This document shows positions 48,224 through 58,560 of a stretch of DNA of 64,000 bases, piece after piece (position 1 is the stretch's first letter; each line of letters opens with the position of its first letter). The DNA comes from Nageia nagi (Eukaryota > Pinophyta), in contig JBITNC010000001.1 of assembly GCA_050084985.1 (NCBI GenBank), forward strand, positions 45,694,001 to 45,758,000, in the 5' to 3' direction. Under the pieces are notes generated by a model that did not search any database, had not been told where the DNA came from, and was given only the letters and a program-made list of their open reading frames with translations. The translations under genes and the position numbers were made by a program.

Positions 48224-48632
48224 GCATTCGTAAAGCATGGTGGGCCCTTAACCCATGTTAAATAATATTTGCTAATAATTTAATTCAATTAAATCAAATC
48301 AAGACTATCCATCATATCATCCCTATCCACTTGAGGTGTGAGTGGGAATAACTTTATTGTAAGTGGCTTACTTTAAGTCACATCAAGTTACTATACAAAA
48401 TATGGTGTAGTTTTAACAGCTTAGATTTAGATCTAAGGAATATTAATTGTAATTCATCAATCCATCTTCAAGCCATTATAAATAAAGCATTTAGGCTCAT
48501 TCATGATCGTTTGGAATCTGACATAGAAATTAGTTTTAGAGTCCTTTAGAGTTTGATATTTTTGAGTCTTTATTGTAAATGGTATTGTAAATGTTGTAAA
48601 GTTGTAAATGGTAGAGTAGATGGTATCATTAT
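48224..48632 (+). promoter_or_regulatory. Pararetroviral promoter region, 3' copy
   Basis: Direct repeat of 20712-21080. TATAAAT at 48477-48483 overlaps AATAAA. Viral similarity ends at about 48625-48632, followed at once by PPR sequence. Confidence 0.7.
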
Positions 48633-48835
48633 AGAGTATGCACAAAAAAGACATGTTTAAAGGTGTTTGTGAATTGTTTGATAAAATGCATCCTCGAATT
48701 GCAGTCTCATGGAATGCAATTATCAATGATATGCAGAGAATGGATTTTTTTTGCTTTCTAAAAGGCTCTTGATACTTTTAGGTATATGCAATTTTTGGGT
48801 GTACTCAGCAATCTCCAAGCATTTTTTTTCTTTTT
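48633..48835 (+). pseudogene. PPR-repeat gene fragment, right part
   Basis: Begins with about 60 bp similar to the last 65 bp before the virus (18708-18773), then continues ELFDKMHPRIAVSWNAII (about 48670-48725) and a following KALDTFRYMQFLGV piece (48755-48800), the typical PPR end 'ALxxFxxMQxxGV'. This is the continuation of the fragment at 17820-18774. It ends in poly-T-rich sequence at about 48835. Confidence 0.7.
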
Positions 48836-49240
48836 TGAACAAATATAAAACTACCAAAGTTATGGCTAAAAGTAGAAAATCATACAGAGAAATAGAAATT
48901 GAACTATGTTTTTGTCATATTTTTTTTATTTAACACAAATTAAATTCAAATACTAAAAATTAAACATAGTCTATTTTTTTAAAACAAAAACTAAGGTAAA
49001 GGAAAGGAAGAAGGTCACAAAATTAAAGTTAATTTTTTAATTATTATTTTATGAATTTTCAAACTATAGTTCTCTCTTAAATAGTAACATTTTCTCTTAT
49101 CATGCATGACATCAAGATGAAGAAGGATCTACCTCACTCTAAACACTTTTTTTCTTCATTCTAAGATGGCATTCAATGTTTACTCCATGAAACATCATTT
49201 TTCATCTATCACCAAGAATGTCTTGCTTATGTTGGGAGAG
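48836..49240. other. Element A leader near 5' LTR
   Basis: AT-rich, no gene seen; it lies between the PPR fragment and the PBS. Confidence 0.5.
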
Positions 49241-49259
49241 GGCCCTCCTTCTAGCGCCA
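49241..49259 (-). other. Primer-binding-type site of element A
   Basis: TGGCGCTAGAAGGAGGGCC on the minus strand, three bases from the LTR end. It starts TGG and resembles the TGGCGCC-type sites of Tat/Athila Ty3/gypsy elements; the tRNA was not identified. Confidence 0.6.
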
Positions 49260-49919
49260 TTCTGTGAACAAGGAAATACCAATATCAAGCATGCATTATT
49301 GATTAACAAATTAAATCAATACAAGTACTTCTTTGCCACATCCAAAATATTACTCTTTTGTATTATGCTTCTAAATGTTACAATGTTCTCTCTAATATGA
49401 TGTTACAACTTTCATGTCCTTGACATGACTACACAAAATGGTGTTAAAATTTGCTCTTGTTGATGGAGTGTCTATGGAGCTTCCACATTCTTGAGTATCA
49501 CTTGTAGATAAATTTTACTAACACACTTGCACACATTAGTAAGTTAGTCCATAAACCAACACAAACATAAAATTATGAAGTAATATGAACAACAAAACCT
49601 TCAAGAAATTTCTTCCATGGATGCTCGTACTTTGATGAAACTGAACTCCTCCAGTCTCATGAGATAGTTAATCCAATTGAATGTTTTTTTGATGGACAAT
49701 TGTTTTCCTAGAGCATAGTGTGCATTCAATAGATCTAACCTCATAATACTATATCATTATATTCCTCCCCTCTCTTTTCATGTCCATATATGTACCCTAT
49801 TCATATCCATGTACTCCTTTCTATCCTTTCTCAAAGGAGGAGCCTTTTATTTATATGCTTAGTTTGGAATCTTTTATTGATTATTTTAATACACATTTGG
49901 TGCCCAAGCCTCCAAAGGC

Positions 49920-50918
49920 TCAATTTGGTTCCCTAAGCTCTCTTGGATTTAGGGTAGAGTGATCGACCACTTCTTCTTCTAACATGGGATGCCTAGGCCT
50001 CCTCATGCCCAATGTAGACCATGATGGCTCCTCCAATCCAACTATGCACACTCCATGCTCCTCAAACTGCAATGTAGGACATAGGAGCTCTTCAATCCTT
50101 GATGTTTCCCCTCTAAGATCTTTGGAATGCAATGTGGGATGTGGGGACTCCTCTATGAAAAATGTGGCCCCTCCTAGCTCCTCAAGATGCAACATGGCTT
50201 CTCCTTCTACCTTTTTTCTGATCCAAGGCATTATCCTCAAACACATCTAAATATTGATCTAGGATGCCTTGGATCTCGAATGGATTCTTCTTGTCCTTCC
50301 TAGTGTCCAACGTGGGATCTCCTTTGGCCAATGGGAAGACTCATATCACCTTAATAGCTCCCTTCTAGATTGTAGCATCCACATTCTTTATCAAGATCAC
50401 TTCCATAGTTACTTCTAGTTTATGGCTTGTGGCATTAGATCAAGGTGCTATCTTTCATTTAGATTTCATCTTCATATCCAGGGTTGCATCCTCCTTGAAA
50501 CCCTCCTTTGGATCAAATGCTTAGATTGGGTTGGTCCTGATCTCCCCAATGATGTCCTATCCCATGTATTCACCCCATACCATAGCAAGTCTTGGTACAA
50601 ATAAAAGTTGACATCCCTATGAAACTCATCGTCCATGCCATGATAGATCTAGAGCAAGATCTCAATTCCTAGTGGTGTCTTGTGTGCCAAATTTGGTCTA
50701 GGTAGATGCAACCTCCCATTTTTATTACTCATCTTGTCTACATGCCTTTCACCTAAGTACCAAATGAGATTCCTCCTTTCCTTTATTGGGATCTTTTCTT
50801 CCTCAAACCTTCGAAGCAAGTGACAAAACACCTTTGGGCCATAGTTTGACTTTTTTACTGTGACTATATATTGGTCCTCCATCCTCTCATGATGGCATGA
50901 TCTAGGCTCTAATACCAC
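49920..50918 (-). pseudogene. 5' internal remnant of the inserted retroelement
   Basis: Minus-strand frames 50918-50649 (89 residues, beginning in the PBS) and 50246-49920 (108 residues). The second has Leu-Glu-Glu-centred repeats (HLEELGGATF, RIEELLCPTL, GLEEPSWSTL) about 15-19 residues apart, reflecting a roughly 48-bp DNA repeat. No known domain. Confidence 0.35.
50906..50917 (-). other. Primer-binding site in the inserted retroelement
   Basis: TGGTATTAGAGC on the minus strand, after LTR end ...AGAACA and a TTATAAG spacer, a common arrangement in plant LTR elements. Confidence 0.7.
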
Positions 50919-50924
50919 TTATAA

Positions 50925-52265
50925 TGTTCTAAAGTCACCCTCATCAAAAATAACTCAATGCTAGGGTACACAAACCTTCCAATAGTCCCACGTGGGCCTC
51001 CTTAGCCTTCAAAACTACACACCACACCAAAAAAGGATCTCATAATGTTAACATCAACCCTTAAGGCTTCTCCAACACTTTACAAACCCCACAAATATCC
51101 ATAGTAACAATGCACAGCATAGAAATACAAATGATGGTACACAACAATATGAAGCCAAAACAAGCTTCCAACACTAGTATATTATAACACATGCACATAA
51201 TGGAACAACACAATGATGAGAGGTAGAATGATATGTATTTTATTATGATATGATAATAAAGTACAATGGAGCTTACAACACATAGATCTAGGGTTCAAAA
51301 CCCTCAATAAGTCAAACATGTAATTGAAAAGATTAACTCCCTTAGTATCTGAATCCTCTCTTGCGAAGGAGTCTCCTCGAACCCTAGTGACCAATGAACA
51401 TAGAAGCTCACCCTCAAAATACTATCAGATGGGGTAGGTGACCCACCTAAGCCATAGAATGTTAGGCTCCCAACCTTGTCACTCCTCTAGATGCTATCTA
51501 AGAATATTGCTTGGCATCATCAAGACTTGAATGCCTGATTGGGTCTGGTATAGAAATTGTATAATAAGTGGTAAACTCATCATGGAGTTCCTTCCTCAGT
51601 ATATAGTTTCTCCTAGATCTCACCTAGAAATCATGTGCATGCCTCTCTATTCCAATGTTACCTAGGGATACTCATAATCATAAGATCCACTGGCTAGATA
51701 TGGAATGCCTTGGAATCATGCACTACAACTTAGAAAAATGGTCCCATCACTATTGCTACATGCATTGAATAGACAAGAGAACAGACTCATCTCCCATGGA
51801 ATGGGATTTCACCTTCCAAGAAGTCAATATAGAGCTATTCATAGATTTTTATAGGCAACCATGAAATGGAAGATTGGTCCAAATGGTGAACTTTAAGATA
51901 CCATAACTCCTTTGTTTCTTGATGAAACCATATCATATGACCTATCAAAACATTTCCCATGAGATGCCCTATCCAAAGAACCAATCATATCAACTCTCAA
52001 AGACTTGTGATGAAATCTACCTTCTAAAAGGGGACGTTATAGGGATTCCCACAATCTTGGGTTACCCACACATACAACACTACATTGGGATTCCCACAAT
52101 CCCATCACTACTCAAAGGGAGACATCCCATTTTTGGACTCATGATGGGGTCCACATACCATAAGCTCCATCTTGAGTTACACATATACAACATGAACATG
52201 AACAACACCTAGAATATAAAGAGACCATGATACAATTCATTCATTTGCTCAAATGGGATGTCACA
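50925..52265 (-). repeat. Putative single LTR of the inserted retroelement
   Basis: From TGTGACATCCCATTTG (52265, minus strand) to ...CTTTAGAACA (50925): TG/CA ends and 1341 bp. A short repeat 'gggattcccacaatc' occurs at 52032 and 52087. The right boundary is proposed from the common TGTGACATCCC start and is not confirmed by a second copy. Confidence 0.5.
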
Positions 52266-54100
52266 AAATAAGGATAAGGCAAGAGGTCATTAGGGACCCC
52301 CTATAGTGGGGGAGGATTTGAATTTGAAAAGTTAGTCATTGGAGGTATTTCTCAAGGAAGTATAAGGAGGAAATAACAAAAATACCATGGGGGAATTTAC
52401 TTTTTAAGGGTTGCTAGCTAAGTGAGGATTTGGTGGTAGATGAAGGGGTTAAAATTTAAATCCTTCATTTTGAAATGGATATGATAGGGCATAGCTATGC
52501 TAAGTATTTTTTCAGCATGAAAAGGGATAAATCAAACCTAATGTGGAATCCAAGCATGAGCTCCTACTAATGAAATATAGAGTGTTTAGTTTTAATTATT
52601 GGGGCAACATGAGTTGATATACTCATGATGGCTCTTCAATCAACACTATGATGGGAATCAATGGAAGGAGGGTAATAGTTGGGTTGGATTAAATAGCTAA
52701 CATTCTTAATTTCAATGATTCTTTGTGCCATATAGGTTTATATGGGAATTATGTATGTGTGATAAGGATCCAACAATCCACCTTATACCATGAAATCATC
52801 ATTCATGTAATTGCCCATATTTGGAGATTGATCATATGTCATTAACATCTTATTAATGAAAAGGGATCTTTTGAGGTGCATCATGTTTCTATATTAATAT
52901 TTATTTTCTAGGAGATAAATACTTGGTGAAATCTCTTTCTTATCTCATAACGAATGGAAATGCACCTAAATGAACTTATGATGTGCTAATGAAACCTTAC
53001 TTGAAGCTTGTTATGTTGTCCATGTCAGAGGAAGTACAAAAACTTTTTAGATAAAGGTATCCTTTTATAGTATCTGGATAAATTTGAGGGGCATGATAAG
53101 GAACTCCCATGATAATTTTCCTTAAGTTGGAATGGAGGGGTGGTGTAGACCTTCAATATTAACTTTAAGGTAAATCAAAATTTCTTGGTGCAAGTCATAG
53201 TATAAGTATAGATGGGGAGATTATTTGGAGGGATAACCATAGTCTAAAAATGGAATTAATCAAATTATGCAAAGAAGAGATGACTCTTCCTTAGGAGAAA
53301 ATGATGTGTCCCTTGGGCCTTTCTATCAAAGCCATAGGGTGAGGTAGAAAGGTTTATTATGCAGTACATCACCATGGAGATATTAAAGGAATGGATAAGA
53401 AGCTTCCATTTTGGCTTTCTCAACCACTTTTAGGAGTAAAATGAATGTCCCAACTTTTCTACAAGCAAAATTAGACAAGATGATGGAGGATATGAAGAGG
53501 AAAAGGTGTGATGCCTAAGTGAACCAAGGCCTAATAAAAATGATTTTTAAACACATGTTTTAATAAAAAGGTCTTCAATTCAAGTCTGATTTGATCCAAT
53601 CATTCAAACTGAGTATGTGTTTGGAATTGGTGAAGAATATTGATCCCAAACTATTTAAGTGAAGAAGGAAGATCAAGAATGGACCCTTAAAAGCTTAATG
53701 AGAACCAATATGTGGAAGAAATTTAAAGACTCAATTTATATGGAGGATTTAATCTATGAGTCCCTAGAGGAGGAGGAGCCAAAAAAAGTGGAAAAGACTC
53801 CTACTATTATGGGTGAGTATATCTTGGAAGCTACGAAGGGCCACTAAAATTTGAGCCTTGAACTTGCCATGTTGGAATAGGAAGATGGATAAGAAAACAC
53901 TGATCCATCCATAAGGGTGATGATTCCCTAAAGCAGGATCTCCCTACTATTGAACTAACAATTCCTTTGATTGCATTTAAAAAAGGGGCCATCCAAGGGA
54001 TGCTATTGGTTGCATCTATATTGATGAACACCCTTAACAAGATCCTAGAGGATATGATGGCTTGTTGCTTTGCATTGGTTGGTCGCGTATGGTTTATACT
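52266..54100 (+). other. Unidentified decayed sequence
   Basis: Scattered plus-strand protein-like pieces, such as a Glu/Lys-rich frame at 53659-53847 (MEDLIYESLEEEEPKKVEK), and a DEHPxQDPRG-like piece near 54020-54050. No family recognised. Confidence 0.35.
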
Positions 54101-54103
54101 TAT

Positions 54104-54270
54104 GTGTCATTGGGCTATAGTGAATCCTAGTTTAGTTTTTTGAGTTGTACTTGATTTGGAAGTTTACCTAATTGTTTATGTATAGTTTCTATTTTTATTT
54201 CATTGGGATATAGTGAAGCCTTGTTAGTTTTTTGAATTATAATTATTTTGTAAGTTTTCCTAGGCTCTTG
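54104..54270. repeat. Roughly 92-bp direct duplication
   Basis: Two similar copies, each starting cattgggMtatagtgaa and ending in aagttt-taccta or aagttttccta, adjoin the right edge of the insertion. Confidence 0.6.
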
Positions 54271-54354
54271 GATATTCAATTTCACCACATGGAAGGTGGT
54301 GGCCTTAACTTTTTGGGGTAGGTAGGAAGACTTTAGTGATATGTGAGGCCCATG

Positions 54355-54515
54355 GCATGACTTGAGAGCCATGTGGGACCACTAGGATGACTTGAGAGTG
54401 ATGTGGGTCATATAGTATGACTTGAGAGCCATGTGGGACCATTAGCATGACTTGAGAGCCATGTGGATCATATAGTATGACTTGAGAGCCATGTGGGATG
54501 ATTAGCATGACTTCG
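54355..54515. repeat. 30-bp tandem repeats in 5' LTR of element A
   Basis: About six units of the tgacttgagagccatgtgg core, the counterpart of 9310-9450. Confidence 0.85.
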
Positions 54516-54667
54516 AGAGACCATATGGTATGACATGGCACTAAATTTGACTTTGTGAGTTGGCTAGGTGAGGTAGAAATGTGAGTTGGAATTAGGTATT
54601 TTAATAAGAATATCCATCCTAATTTATTTAATTTAGAGGCAAAATGTGTCTAAATTAGGTGTCTACA

Positions 54668-54997
54668 CAATTACATTAAAATCAATTCACACTAAAAAGA
54701 TAAAGAGTCAAATTGGACCAAGAAAAAATTAGAAAAAGATAATCAAAAAGTGTTATCTTGAATCATTGCTATCTTCATATAGGGCATGCATAACATCCTA
54801 AGTGTTTATGTTAGATTTGCATCAAACTAAAAAAGCAATAAATATTTTTGAAAAAATAATAATCTTTTTTTGGGTGTTTGTTGTACTTACTTTTTCATTG
54901 TTCTCATAATTGTAAAAGTGTTACCTTGTAATTGGGTTATAATGGATCCAAATCTGCTAAGATTATATGTTGGTATGAGAATTTTTCCATTGTGGGA
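54668..54997. other. Sequence upstream of the right gypsy gag
   Basis: Contains the element A target duplication CAATT at its left edge and a decayed PBS-like TTGGTATGAGA at about 54969-54980. If that is a PBS, element A sits in the 5' LTR of the right-hand element. Confidence 0.4.
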
Positions 54998-57545
54998 ATG
55001 GTAGACACAAGAGCTTCAAAGAAACAAAAAGAGGAAAGTCAAGAGAAACCTAGATGCAAAGCTACTACTGATGAACAATCCATTGGGTTTCATAAACCAC
55101 TAAAGCAATCAAAAAAGTCACACCTCAACAATGGGAGAAGATAATGGAGGAAGATAACAACACAAGTGCTTCCTCACCACAAGCTTCTTCACAATCCCAT
55201 GGAAAGCCAAGAGATACTCTAATGTGGTTAGATAAGTATAATAGTGCTTTAATGGGTGGTAGTGTGCCATCATATTCTATTGGTACATCATTACCCTCTC
55301 AAAATGTAGATAAAAAGGAACCTAATAAAAGGAATTAGTACCAAGAGATGATGGATGATATACAAAACAAAAATTATCAACCATCCATTCCTTAAAATAA
55401 TTTCATTCCTGCAACCCCTATTCACAAAATCTTGGTCAAGGTTAGTTCCCACCTCAAGATTGTATGTTACCTACTACCCAAATTTCCACACCTAACCCAC
55501 CTCAACCATCTAGAGAGCTTTAGATGTAGATGACTTGCAACCCAATCTCGATTTGCTTCAATTTCAAGAGAACATCAAAAAAGCACTAGAGATAGTTAAT
55601 AGAAGGTCATCCTTAGACAAGCCTACCATTCCACAACCACAACCCTCCCTAAGGTTGAACAACAATAATGTTTTTCAAAATATTATACCAAACTTTCAAA
55701 ATGTTGTTCAACATAACATATCCCCTTCACACCAAAGAGCAATGAGTTATAATTAAGTTAATTCTCCTATAACATTGCTTTCCAAGCCCTGCCTCATGTT
55801 CCAAACATTAGTGCAAATAATTTCCAAATTCCACAAAAATAAGTAGCTTGGAACATTAATCAACAAGTCTTAGCCTCTCATGTTGATCAATTCAACCCCG
55901 TCAATTTTGATGATTGGGATAGCCTTGGTCAATCTTTTGTTCATAATAAACCTAACACCTCAAGTGGAACAAACCAAGGTATGCACCACTTGCAAACCCC
56001 TCTATTCCATACTACACAAAGTGGTACAAACTAAGGTATAACCCATTTTCAAAACATCCTTTTCCAAACACATTCCACTCCACGTACCAACCAACTTAGT
56101 ACTCAACAAGATTCCTCAAATCCATCCATGGAGGATATGTAAAAATTAATTGAGCATGTTTAAGTGCTTATGCATAAAAATAGGTGGCTTATTTACATGC
56201 CAATTAGAATCAAAAATCACATGGTACACATCAAGGACAAGAGTATGGTATACAACAAGGTAGTGGTCAAAATCTGCAAACAAATTATGGTCCTACTACT
56301 CAAGATCAACAGTAAGTTTATACTTAGAATCTAGGGTACAATACACAAGGGCCATTTTGGGGTCAACAAGGCACATTTTATAACACCAATGCACACACTT
56401 TTGAAAAAAAATGAGTTTCTTAATAAGAAAAATCAGAATCATGATGGATCAAATATGCACCATGGTGGACAAAATCCATCTTTTGGAATGCCTAGTATGA
56501 ATGAGGAAAGTTAAATCATGAGAAGGTTGAAGGATTTAGAAACTAAGGCATACAATTCGGGTTTGTCTAGAGAGAGCTATAGGGAGATTTTTAATGAGCC
56601 CATAAATCCTTATATCCTCATAAACACTTATCCCAAGAAGTTTAAGATGCCTGAGATAGACAAGTTCAAGAGCAAGGAGGATCCAAAAAGCATTTGAGAT
56701 ACTTTAAACATTTTTGTTATTTGATTGCACATGATGATGCTCTCCTTTTACGAACTTTCCCTATGACCCTTGGGGGACAAGTTATGAATTAATATAACTT
56801 TCTTCCTCAATATATCTTGTATTCATTTGAGAAACTTGCAAACCTCTTTTTGAACCTTTTCCATTTAGAAGGGCTTCCATTACTGACTTGATGAAATTAT
56901 CTTAATTTGACCAAGAATCCATCTCTAACTATGTTGCTAAGTGGTGCTATTTGATTACGAATATGAACTTCTCTTTGCCTCAAGAGGAGTTGGTGAGATT
57001 TTTTTAGTAAGAGTTGTATCAAACAAATCTCAACCTATCTATAGATACGACAACATAGGACCTTTAAGGAAGCTATTTCCCAAGCAAAGGTTATCGATGA
57101 TGTCATGATCCTGAATTGTGAGATCAAAGTGGTTAAAAAGGAAAATGGAAACTATGGTTATGTATTAAATAAGAGTCATGCTACAAATGGATCTAAGCCC
57201 CAAGTAAATCAGTTAACACTCCAAGCCCCACCACCACCTCCAATACATAATGTTCAATAAGCTAATCAAATGAATGCACCTAGTCAAACTTATAATTAGA
57301 ATCAAGGATAGGGTAGAAATCAAAATCAAACACAGGGCTAGAAATCAAGAACATTTGGGAATTTTGATTCATTAGGAGAAGCTTTGTCCAAAATTTTTAA
57401 AAAACTTAATGATGGAAAATTGATTAGACTACTAAAAGTGTGGTGGGATCCATCTTATGCCACTAAACTATGGTATAAAGATGATGAGTTTTATGATTTC
57501 CATAGGACATAAGGCCACAATACCAATTGTTGCATCTATCTACAC
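54998..57545 (+). pseudogene. gag of right gypsy element
   Basis: Starts MVDTRASKKQKEESQ, a common gag opening in this group. A Gln/Asn/Pro-rich N-terminal half (55100-56550) is followed by the gag domain (56640-57080), with MPEIDKFKSKEDP aligning with IPKFNKFKGKEDP of element A gag. The C-terminal FYDFHRT-GHNTNCC segment (57490-57535) matches the C-x2-H-x3-GH-x-T-x2-C knuckle with its first Cys changed. The two elements are therefore relatives inserted in opposite directions. Confidence 0.65.
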
Positions 57546-58132
57546 AAAATCATTCAGATATTCATAGATAGAGGGAAATTTGTGCCTAATGGTAACTATT
57601 TGGATCCTAATGCCAACTTATAGGTATATCATAATTCATTGCCTCAATGGGGTGTGAACCAAGTGGCTATCACTAGGCATTATAATCAGAATGTACCTTA
57701 TTATTATGGAACACAACATAAGCAAGTTAGAGATGCAGAATAGGAACTGACTCAAATGCAATTATAGAAATGGTCAACATTTCCACCAAGGTCAATCAAT
57801 ATAAATATAAAGGAAAGGGTCTAAAAAAAATTTTGAGGATATAGGAGTGGAAATAAACATGCCTAATGATATACCTCCTCCTCTTCCACCAGTATAATGG
57901 AGAGTTAAAGAAAAGTTATAGGGTGATTTGGAACAACAATTAAGATTAACTCATATCAAATTCTCTTTAAGGGATCTTATCCAAAATTCCCCTCAGCATA
58001 GAGAGGCTTTGAATCAAATTTTATATACTATAGAGTTGATTCTTCAAATACTAATGCCTTCATTAATTTTGTTGGAAATATACAAGCTAATGTAGAACCT
58101 TTTATTCCATTCTTTCAATATAGATCAAAAAT
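57546..58132 (+). pseudogene. Linker between gag and protease
   Basis: Broken frames with Pro-rich PPPLPPV-like text (57880-57895). No domain recognised. Confidence 0.4.
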
Positions 58133-58560
58133 GTGGTGAGTCATAAGTATAAGGATACACCTTTACACATCATTGCTCAAGTTGACAAAAAATCCTTTAA
58201 AATGGTATTGGTAGATGGTGGATCAATCATCAGTGTAGTTTTTTCAATAGCATTGGCCAAGCTTAACTTACCTTTGTCACACCTTAAGGCACTCACACTC
58301 ATTCTATGGACTTTTAACAACTAGCTATGCAATACATTAGGCAGTGTTATATTATGTATCTTGGTGGGATCCATGACCATTCACACATGTTTTCAAGTTA
58401 TAAAGGAAGAGTAGCAATATAAATTCTTACTAGGTATGCCATGGATTAGGGAGATGAAGTTTATTCCTTCCAATTTGCATGGTTGTATGAAGTATCTTGA
58501 AGATGAGGTGGTGCATTATGTATGGATGGATGAGGAACATTGAGCTACCCAATGGTCTTG
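58133..58560 (+). pseudogene. Aspartic protease of right gypsy element
   Basis: An open piece (58133-58324) contains KMVLVDGGSIISVVFS, the D-[TS]-G-[AS] active-site region of Ty3/gypsy proteases with Gly in place of Thr/Ser. After a stop, KFLLGMPWIREMKFIPSNLH (58420-58480) matches the later LG-x-PWI block typical of plant Ty3/gypsy protease regions. This enzyme would process the polyprotein. Confidence 0.72.

Larger units (their letters stand above)
20712..48632 (+). mobile_element. Endogenous pararetrovirus unit, split by copia element
   Basis: Two copies of the same promoter/intergenic block (20712-21080 and 48224-48620) bound coding remnants in the order movement-protein-like, coat with zinc knuckle, aspartic protease, reverse transcriptase, RNase H. 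This order is characteristic of Caulimoviridae, and there is no integrase. Excluding the copia insertion, one genome length from promoter to promoter is about 5.97 kb. Ending in a second promoter copy is expected if a tandem or circular genome integrated. All frames carry stops or frameshifts, so it is a fossil. Placement in a genus would need a reverse transcriptase tree. Confidence 0.8.
49884..54271 (-). mobile_element. Decayed retroelement inserted in the element A LTR
   Basis: An insertion of about 4.4 kb replaces about 40 bp of LTR sequence. It includes an LTR-like stretch (50925-52265) followed on the minus strand by an initiator-tRNA-type PBS (TGGTATTAGAGC, 50906-50917). Only about 1 kb of internal DNA lies beyond it, with no second LTR, so it is truncated. 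The right part (52266-54271) is unidentified and may be a different element. No clear target duplication was found. Confidence 0.5.
8562..54667 (-). mobile_element. Element A: old LTR retrotransposon carrying nested insertions
   Basis: Two LTR copies of about 1 kb bound this span: 8562-9572, and 49263-49883 plus 54272-54667. Both read TGTAGACACC...TTGTTCACA on the minus strand. A purine tract AAAAAGAGGCAAAA abuts the left LTR, and a primer-binding-type sequence TGGCGCTAGAAGGAGGGCC abuts the right LTR, so the element is transcribed right to left. The flanks TAATT and CAATT fit a 5-bp target duplication with one change. Removing the nested insertions leaves an internal region with gag remnants and no visible polymerase, so it was probably non-autonomous. 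The gag resembles Ty3/gypsy gag. Confidence 0.78.
49263..54667 (-). repeat. 5' LTR of element A, interrupted
   Basis: LTR sequence occupies 49263-49883 and 54272-54667 and is collinear with 8562-9572. The middle 4.4 kb is foreign. TATA-like ATATAAATAA at 49848-49856. Confidence 0.82.

Noticed and set aside
54127-54541. Minus-strand repetitive frames with HGSQV units
   Set aside because: They are the 30-bp LTR array read in an open frame; the same occurs at 9190-9447.
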